64,000 bases of DNA from Ixodes scapularis (Eukaryota; Arthropoda; Arachnida; Ixodida; Ixodidae). The DNA lies in contig NW_024609884.1 of NCBI RefSeq assembly GCF_016920785.2, positions 30,238,080-30,302,079 on the forward strand. Direction: 5' to 3'. Of the stretch, positions 57,438 through 64,000 are shown one piece after another; position 1 is the first letter of the stretch; each line of letters opens with the position of its first letter. The notes beneath the pieces were generated by a model. It did no database searches, was not told the DNA's origin, and saw nothing but the letters and a program-made list of their open reading frames with translations. A program made the translations under genes and the position numbers.

Positions 57438-57456
57438 ACCGAAATTTACTTCTCCA

Positions 57457-58475
57457 CCGGAAAGAGTTGAGCACGTTGGTTACACATACTTAATATACAC
57501 CAGCTGAACAACCCAAGCACACAAATGTAAGAAGGACGAGAGAGACGCATTCAACCGCTGGACCACCAACTGAAATTTAATGAAACACTTCATCTTCATC
57601 GACAGGCTAGGATCAATCATACCTAGCTTGCCTCACTTCTTCCTCTTTTTCCTCATTATTAAACTAAGGCATCCTCCTCGTCTGTCTACTTGTGGGCGGT
57701 ACTTCCCCTCGCAAGAACGTTCTCTCTTCTCTGGTTAAGGTCACAGAGGGTGAACTAACACACATGTCCCCTTTCTCTTGTATGTTTAAAGCTTCTAAAA
57801 CCTCGCGTGCAAACCGGTTTCGATGGTGCCCCATGACGGTAACTTTGTCTAGGTTCGCCTTGCACTTGCAGTCGCGGCAATGTAGGGCTAAGTGACCTGC
57901 TGCCGTCACCAATCACAGGACGGTTTATGCCCAGTGCGACAAGGAGGTTATATACCACATACCCCTGACATGCGGCCGCTGTTACATCGGCCAAACCGGG
58001 CGGTGTATAAATGATAGGACCCGGGAACATGCCAATAGCTTGAAGACCTTGACGGCAGCAGGTCACTTAGCCCTACATTGCCGCGACTGCAAGTGCAAGG
58101 CGAACCTAGACAAAGTTACCGTCATGGGGCACCATCGAAACCGGTTTGCACGCGAGGTTTTAGAAGCTTTAAACATACAAGAGAAAGGGGACATGTGTGT
58201 TAGTTCACCCTCTGTGACCTTAACCAGAGAAGAGAGAACGTTCTTGCGAGGGGAAGTACCGCCCACAAGTAGACAGACGAGGAGGATGCCTTAGTTTAAT
58301 AATGAGGAAAAAGAGGAAGAAGTGAGGCAAGCTAGGTATGATTGATCCTAGCCTGTCGATGAAGATGAAGTGTTTCATTAAATTTCAGTTGGTAGTCCAG
58401 CGGTTGAATGCGTCTCTCTCGTCCTTCTTACATTTGTGTGCTTGGGTTGTTCAGCTGGTGTATATTAAGTATTAA
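57457..58475 (+). mobile_element. Penelope-like fragment with a symmetrical inverted duplication
   Basis: An 11-bp target duplication TTACTTCTCCA flanks it (57446-57456 and 58476-58486). Arms 57488-57908 and 58050-58470 are each 421 bp, inverted, and register base for base without indels. The 141-bp spacer (57909-58049) is present once. The plus-strand arm plus spacer encodes the GIY-YIG C-terminus of a Penelope-like element. The near identity implies a young insertion. Confidence 0.9.
57908..58294 (+). pseudogene. GIY-YIG endonuclease C-terminus of a Penelope-like element
   Basis: The open frame reads VYAQCDKEVIYHIPLTCGRC, then YIGQTGRCINDRTREHANSL, with paired cysteines, the YIG-type motif and the Arg/Glu residues typical of the GIY-YIG fold (R-x-x-x-R-x-x-E-H), then AGHLALHCRDCKCKANLDKV and a stop at 58294. 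Only the 3' part of the gene is here, so it is a fragment although the frame is intact. The first half of the domain lies in the spacer; the rest is duplicated in inverted form at 57664-57907. Confidence 0.85.
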
Positions 58476-58486
58476 TTACTTCTCCA

Positions 58487-58592
58487 ATTGTGTGTCATGT
58501 TAATGATATGCTGTAGCGCCTAAAATAAATGAAAACTAATTTATAAACAACAAGTATAATGGAGAAAGAGTGGATCTCATAATAAAACTTAA
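58487..58592 (+). repeat. Repeat unit copy 1, right part
   Basis: TTGTGTGTCATGTTAATGAT to AGTGGATCTCATAATAAAAC matches 59355-59465 with only a few differences. It is continuous with 56383-56512 once the two insertions are removed. Confidence 0.9.
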
Positions 58593-59205
58593 TTAACCTG
58601 AAGCTTCCGCGTTCGTTGCAGGCAGAACTCGGCTGGGGGTTTCTCGACCCCGAAACTGTCGATCCATCAAAAAGTAGTCGTTAGCTGTGACTATCGAAGA
58701 CGAGTCGCTCTGATGGATTGCCGGTTGCTGCCTTCGCTCGTTGTCAGTGGTATCTGTGTTGTGGTGCGAGCCCCCCGGAGTTGATTTATTGTGTTTGTTT
58801 TAACGATATTATTCTATGTATGTAGTTGGGTATGCACCTGTGTTTAGAAACCGCCCAAACTCGCAAAACTCGGCGCGTACGATGCGCAGACGGGAGTATG
58901 GGGTCAACCGTCCATCCATTTTCCTATATTACATGCCGCATGATACGCTGAAGCGAAATAGTCGCTATATTCAGAGGTCGAATCGACTGCGTGGTTCCAT
59001 CACGGACGGTTAAAGGGACCATGAAATGAGTTTGCGGCTGGGATAAATGGGACTTTTGCTGATCACATATCGTTTAGTGAGCCAGAATCGAACTAGTACA
59101 CGGGCGTAGAAAGCCTAAAGCCTGATTTTCGGTACAAACATTTGAAAATATAGCAGACTATTTTGTACCTCCTCTCCTTGGAAATCTCTCCGCCTTTTCA
59201 CTGTG
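58593..59205. other. Unassigned sequence
   Basis: Short frames only. The stretch 58640-58760 is moderately GC-rich; no domains or termini recognised. Confidence 0.4.
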
Positions 59206-59465
59206 ATGCAAAAGCGTGAGGTTGCGACCACATCATGCGCCTTTCGGGGAGCAAAGGAAGGAATTTCTCCCCTGTGTGAATACCCCTTAAGCACCATGCA
59301 TATATATACTCCCACCCTGTGCTGGGGTTACCCATGCCGAAGTTTACTTCTCCAATTGTGTGTCATGTTAATGATATGCTGTAGCGCCTAAAATAAATGA
59401 AAACTAATTTATGAACAACAAGTATAATGGAGAAAAAGTGGATCTCATAAAAAAAAACTTATATA
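59206..59465 (+). repeat. Repeat unit copy 2, uninterrupted
   Basis: It runs without interruption through GGGTTACCCATGCCGAAG and TTTACTTCTCCAATTGTG, which are exactly the two points at which copy 1 is split. It serves as an internal empty-site reference. Confidence 0.9.
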
Positions 59466-60689
59466 ATAAAACTTAAAACTAATAAAACGCGCTGCCCATG
59501 CACGGCAGTCGAACCCAGCTCACGCGTTGGACACGAGCACTGCTTCACGCGGACGTAGATGCGCTCGTCAACGGTCAATCCGCCGACGAACATCTGAATT
59601 CGCGTTCGTGGTCAATGAGTGCCCTGACGGCACTTATCAGCCCTGAGCGAACGACAATTTCATGGTGTAATTATCAAGCACGGTAGAATCTTGGAGACTG
59701 GAGTCATTGCACCCGGTGCCCCAGCACGTCACGACCAGGCAGTTTCTCATTTCGCTTTTGAGCGAAGTATTAAAGTCATGGAGGAAGAAGTTGGAAAATC
59801 ATTTCATGGTTCCTTTAATGCGAAAATAAGTAAACGTTAATTAATATATTTATTTATGATACTACACCGCCAGCATGCAGTATAATAGGGAGGCGATATG
59901 TAATTAGAGCAAACAAAACCCTCTCCTTACATGGGCGTACCAACCTTGAAGGCAAAAAAGCGCCTGCCCCCCCCCCCCCCCCCCCAAAAAAAAAAAAAAA
60001 AAAAAAAGCCGTTACTGGTGAGGGCAAACACTGGCCGGCGGCGCCGAAGGGATACTAAGGGCACCCCCCCCCCCCTCCCCCCCCCCCCCCCCAACCCTGG
60101 GGGGGTCTGGGGTTTGGTTTGTCCTCCACTTAAAACCAAGTTGGTACGCCACTGTCTCCTTGTCAAATATCATAAAGCGAACAAGAACGGTTCAGTTACA
60201 TGGCGTCTCAGAGGGCGACCGTCTTGAAGCTTTGGCAGTCACCGTTACGTGTGCATTAAACTTCATTTTTGAAGCAGAACTGCGTCTTTTTCCGCGCTTG
60301 GAAGGAGGTGCAAAGTTGGGAGGTCGATGCCAGGAAAACTTGGCCACGGAAGTGACGTCACACAGATCGCCGCCTGCTGCCGAGGACCGAGCGGTGCTCA
60401 CGCGCTTCCTTTCTGTTCTGCTGGCTTGCTCGTTTGCTCGCTTCAACGCGACGCGCTTCTGCCTGATTGCAACGGCGATAGCTATACTTTGTTTCACTTC
60501 ATGATGTACCGCAGGAAAGGCTACAAGCGCGAGCTCTTTGCTCTGGGGAACATCTCGGCAGCACAAGCTCTCGTGACTTATATAGACGCCGCTCCGGCAG
60601 TGATACCATATAATTGGGGTTGAGTGGATATTTAGACCGCGTGTAGTTGGTCAGCCATTTTGAGGTTACGACGAATCACTCGCTGTAGA
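59466..60689. other. Unassigned sequence with homopolymer tracts
   Basis: Poly-C/poly-A tract at 59967-60007 and C-rich tract at 60064-60092. The frames of about 100-124 codons at 60160-60623 are open on both strands and show no domain. Confidence 0.4.
59967..60007. repeat. Poly-C to poly-A junction
   Basis: About 19 C residues are followed directly by about 22 A residues, as at 12823. Confidence 0.95.
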
Positions 60690-60908
60690 TGAGCAATTTA
60701 GCCAGTGCAGTACAACCGCTAGCCTGGGGTCTTTAACGTGCACCACGCAGTAGTGATTACACGAACGCGTGTCAGTACGAGACTCGTCCATATCGAAACG
60801 GGCCGGGCTGGGGATTGAGCCCGGGATCCCTGGGTTCTGCAGCGCGATCTTTCGCTCCACGTGCTCCGAGCTCGTGTGCGCTAGCCCACTCGACCACCGA
60901 TCCCCTTC
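60690..60908 (-). mobile_element. tRNA-derived SINE
   Basis: On the minus strand the element starts near 60908 with an A-box-like TGGTCGAGTGGGC (60886-60897). About 75 bases later it has a B-box-like GGCTCAATCCCC (near 60810-60822). This is the spacing of an RNA polymerase III internal promoter, as in tRNA-derived SINEs. The plus-strand word CTTTAACGTGCA (60731-60742) is, from memory, common in tick SINEs. The 3' tail is not clear. Confidence 0.6.
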
Positions 60909-60910
60909 CC

Positions 60911-60912
<2 letters not shown>

Positions 60913-60950
<38 letters not shown>
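60913..60950. repeat. Poly-C tract
   Basis: About 38 C residues (G on the SINE strand) lie directly upstream of the SINE head. The proline- or glycine-rich frames here are artefacts. Confidence 0.95.
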
Positions 60951-60953
<3 letters not shown>

Positions 60954-61430
60954 GTTCCACAATCTTCGCTCATCACTCTGGACAGCGGCCGAGCTCGCGT
61001 GCTCTGCGACACGGGCATTTCACGCGACTCTCTCGCGCGACTCGGCAAAGCGTTAAAAGCAGTAGCACGCAATTCCGCATTTAAGCCTCGGAGATGGCGG
61101 CGCGGGGGGATGCACATTTGTTTGTTTTTTTGTCATTGCGCGGCGAGGCGACGCCCTAGTACTTTCTCTATGGTCAAGTCAACGAATGACGGTTGCAAAA
61201 TGAACTCGTCTCTTCAGACGCGCATCAGCAGCAAACTGTTGTTCATTTGACAGTCCTCGTAATTTCTGCTATTTTTATATTTACAATAATAATTCACTGT
61301 AAGAAACGTATAGCGTTATTATATTAATGCGTCTTGCTTCGCGATTTGATCTTCGGCGTTATTATCGGTAAGCAATCTCGTTGGCTGTCTATGCGGAGGG
61401 CAAGTCTTCTGCTTCTTGCGCAAGAGTTGT
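60951..61430. other. Unassigned sequence
   Basis: GC-rich to about 61150, then AT-rich. No recognised gene. Confidence 0.4.
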
Positions 61431-61571
61431 GGTGACGTCAGAAAGACGATGAGCTCTGATTGGCTCTGATTGAAGGAGGTAGACATCAAAGGAAGCTGCC
61501 TTGAAGTCTACCCACTATATTTCATTCTAGACCAATCAGATATCGGCGTTCTGACGTCATCAGAACCCCCT
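61431..61571. mobile_element. Small palindromic MITE with CRE-like ends
   Basis: GGTGACGTCAGAAAGACGAT, then CTGATTGGCTC, is inverted at the right (AGACCAATCAGATATCGGCG then TTCTGACGTCATC). The centre holds GGTAGACATCAAAGG pairing with CCTTGAAGTCTACC. The terminal TGACGTCA palindromes could bind CREB/ATF-type factors and lie about 1 kb upstream of the candidate gene start at 62489. Confidence 0.75.
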
Positions 61572-62488
61572 ACAAAAGAAGCAGACGAACTTGCGGTCCG
61601 CATAGTTTCGAAATTTATGATAATTGAGCGAACACCTCTATAACCGGTCGTGCGCGCAACGGACGGGCATTTCACTAGCGCGTTGAACCGCGTGACCCCG
61701 GATCAACAGGGCTTCTTCGTATCTTTCGACTCCGCCACTTTGTGAGTTGTAACTTGCGCCGCTGCCGTCGCTTGCCGGCTCCGGAAATCATGTAACGGGA
61801 AGTAAATGGGAGATTACGCCGTCGAAAGTGTGTCGAGCCCGCCGTGCCAGACTGTCGATGCGACAGCTGCGCGTCGTCGCACGACTGCGACGTCCTCAAC
61901 TATACAGCTGTTACCAGCCGCGTGTTCGCCCACGGCCTCCCCGCTCACTCGCACCGGTCGGCCTTTTTTTTTTTTTTTTTAAGGTTGTTAGCGTGAATCA
62001 CTGGCTGCACCGACATTTTGTACAGACGGGTGCCGATTGCCCCTAAAACGCTCGAGGGGTTGGGCGGGGAGGCAAACGAAGCGAGGGAGAAAATAATTCA
62101 AAGCCACACACAAACTTCCAAACGGGAATCCGAAAACGGCGCTTCGGTGCCAACTCGAGCTTCGCGCATGCGTCGTGACCGAGCTGACCTTGCGGCCGTT
62201 CTGAGCGCCGCCGGGCGGAGGCTTGCTGCGGCAGCGGGCGCCAACAGCGCGCTGGCTGTTTGGCGAGCTGCGCGCGGCTGGCTGCGCCACCCCGAAGGGA
62301 GAGCTCTTCGCCCACCAGTTTGAAAGTTGCGGGGCGGCTCGCGCGGGGCTCCTCTTGACCGTTCTGCATCGGCCGATTTCTCTTTGTGTCAGACCCCGCG
62401 CCCCGCCGTCCGAAGGGCCCCGGGCTTCCGCCGGGGTGCGCGGGAGGAGCAGGTGTCGTCGAACGCGTGCCGCGCGACGCTGGAGACC
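61572..62488 (+). promoter_or_regulatory. GC/CpG-rich block upstream of a candidate gene
   Basis: From about 61650, and strongly from 62050 to 62488, the sequence is GC-rich with dense CpG, unlike most of the window. It leads directly to the candidate first exon, as a promoter and 5' untranslated region would. Long minus-strand frames over it (61988-62624) are typical chance frames of GC-rich DNA. No TATA box was assigned. Confidence 0.5.
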
Positions 62489-62579
62489 ATGGTGATCTGC
62501 GGAGGGGGCCACATGACGGACGACGACGACCGTCGGCTGCTCCGGAGCACGGAACAGCTGAATCAGCAGAAGCAAGGCA
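62489..62579 (+). CDS. First coding exon of an unidentified cellular gene
   Basis: The ATG at 62489 has a strong start context (GAGACCATGG). The frame gives MVICGGGHMTDDDDRRLLRS, then TEQLNQQKQG, and stops one base into a codon at a consensus donor GGCA|GTGAGT (62580). A second in-frame ATG lies at 62513. The frame stays open upstream to 62327, but high GC explains that. The acidic start followed by a Glu/Gln-rich, possibly helical segment looks like a real N-terminus. I do not recognise the family. The remaining exons would lie beyond the window or unseen in the last 1.4 kb. Confidence 0.55.
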
Positions 62580-62763
62580 GTGAGTCGCGGCGCTGGGGCC
62601 TCGGGCGATGCGCGGTCGGCGCACGCGTTGGCTGCACGTGCCTGGCCACTGCGCGCTGGGTAGCCCGGAGCTTCGCTTCGCCCTTCTATTGTCTAACGAG
62701 GGGCGTGGAAGAGCGCCCCGTTCAAACTCTTTTTAAGCCGTTGAAAATGAAATAGGTCCGATC

Positions 62764-62788
62764 TTTTTTCTTTCTTTCTTTCTTTCTT
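62764..62788. repeat. (CTTT)n microsatellite
   Basis: About six TTTC units lie in the presumed first intron. Confidence 0.95.
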
Positions 62789-64000
62789 GATTGAAACTTA
62801 TTTTGTGGATTATGTGGGGAATCCGGCATATCCGGATGGAGGGAGCGTCTGGATCTCCAACCCACTGTGACTGTGCTTGTTTTGAAATGTAGTCGGAAAA
62901 TCGAAGAAAAGTTGAAATAGAAAAAAAGAAAGTACGATTGGGGGAAGTAGTATGTTTCGAAATTTTAACATTTCCCGGAGCGCTTGCTCATGAAACGATT
63001 ACCTTCATGTGCAGTGTCTGAACCACGGTGGTCCTAACGGCACTTCAGCTTCAATTGTTCTGGTTCTTCGGTGCATCGAGTCGGGACCAAAAGAAACATC
63101 GAGCGTTTTCGTTCTCGACTAAATATGTTCGTTAAAGGAGCACTGAAGTTAGCCTTCAGTTCTCACTTAACGAATAGCTGTAACGGATATGTTCGCAATC
63201 CCAGGGGTGCTGACAAAGCTACATGGCCGAGAGGGACTCCAGAACCCCAGAAAGCAGATTCGCTGATTTTCTGATGTAGGCGCCCAAACACTGACTGGGT
63301 GAACACTACGGTAACGATGTTTTGGGGACATAGTAAAGAGCACGTTAATTACAAATCCGTTTGAAACTACGGATTATGATAAGAAGAAGGTCCGCTCCGG
63401 CATGTGACTGCCTTGATTAAGTTTTACAATAACTACTATTACGCAACTAACAGTGATATATTTTTAGTTCAGTTCACACTCCTGCCTGTTTCAATGTGAG
63501 CACGGGTTTGTACGTCATGCATTTGTGCAATCGCTGCACTGGCCAAATCCCTGAGACGAAAGTCGCCGTGTTTCGAAGCAGACGAACTTCCTTCCGTGTA
63601 GGTCAATTTGACTTTGGAATTCTCGAAATAAGCACCTCTTGGTTTTCTACAGCCAGTGGCAGCAGTTCAGCCTGCCCAACCTCATCGTTTTCGCGCACCC
63701 CCCCCCCCCCCCCCCCCCCGCCAAAAAAAAAAGACGTTTAACGCATTTGTTATTTTCAGACATGTGTTTTGATACATAGTTCCCTAGCTAGCTCGCTAAC
63801 CGTGATATTTCCCCGACAAGCTAAAACTGTGTCAGAAACGGTAACACCGAGTAAACAAATAAAAAAGAACTCGAGGGTTCGTTGACACGGGCCTGCACGG
63901 TCGATGATGTTTTGCCAAGAGTTCCTAGCTCGTCTTCCGTACGTTATCGACTTTGGATTCAGCTCGCACGCGAATGCATTCACGGATCGAAGTTGGATGA
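62789..64000. other. Unassigned sequence, presumed first intron
   Basis: If the exon at 62489 is real this is intronic. A poly-C/poly-A junction lies at 63698-63732. No second exon could be identified. Confidence 0.4.

Noticed and set aside
60666..61117. Poly-proline and poly-glycine ORFs
   Set aside because: Translations of the poly-C tract beside a SINE.
61988..62624. Two minus-strand ORFs of about 195 codons
   Set aside because: Low-complexity Arg/Ala/Pro translations of a CpG-rich block; the plus-strand exon with donor explains the region better.

Overview
The window is eukaryotic, repeat-dense and poor in genes. Its degraded retrotransposon proteins (Ty3/gypsy gag-protease, Jockey/CR1-type LINE reverse transcriptase, GIY-YIG Penelope-like elements), mariner relics, a tRNA-derived SINE and abundant palindromic MITEs best fit an arthropod, most probably a hard (ixodid) tick. 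The tick assignment rests on remembered family resemblance, not on a search. No bacterial operon, rRNA gene, tRNA gene or CRISPR array was found.

Layout. 0-5 kb: a (CA)n microsatellite abutting a small inverted-repeat element, two foldback elements, an ORF with three in-frame 27-bp repeats, and a mariner relic (3469-4709) with both inverted termini and flanking TA. 5-16 kb: mostly unassigned sequence, with one 188-codon GC-rich ORF, a tandem duplication, an inverted repeat pair (10.99 and 12.3 kb) and two weak exon candidates. 16-18.9 kb: a palindromic MITE cluster (four copies, one nested in another) and a further foldback. 19.9-22 kb: a hairpin, a MITE with 6-bp target duplications, an exon candidate and a 17-bp minisatellite. 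22.2-26.3 kb: a degraded Ty3/gypsy element whose 5' LTR is split by a 2377-bp non-autonomous hAT element with a perfect 8-bp duplication. 26.3-28.2 kb: a dead LINE carrying a nested hairpin. 31.9-36.8 kb: a 2.3-kb element with long inverted repeats, then a 0.9-kb palindrome. 39-43 kb: degenerate minisatellites, a second mariner-like relic, and an element bounded by inverted arrays of 15-bp repeats. 45-48.2 kb: a Penelope-like element on the minus strand with a hairpin terminal repeat holding two hammerhead-ribozyme-like cores. 49.4-51.5 kb: a good exon candidate, then a second element bounded by inverted 15-bp arrays. 53.9-54.5 kb: a LINE 3' end. 56.4-59.5 kb: two copies of a short repeat, one interrupted by a hAT-like element and by a Penelope fragment with a perfectly symmetrical 421-bp inverted duplication and an 11-bp target duplication. 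60.7-62.8 kb: a SINE, a small palindromic MITE, and a GC/CpG-rich block ending in the best cellular gene signal of the window, a first coding exon at 62489-62579 with a strong start context and a GTGAGT splice donor.

The genes do not form a pathway. The biological content is mobile-element ecology: nested insertions that can be ordered in time, and several DNA transposons whose termini are built from short degenerate tandem repeats. The cellular exon candidates (62.5, 49.4, 21.0, 13.9 and 11.7 kb) rest on splice-site and reading-frame logic only and need transcripts.
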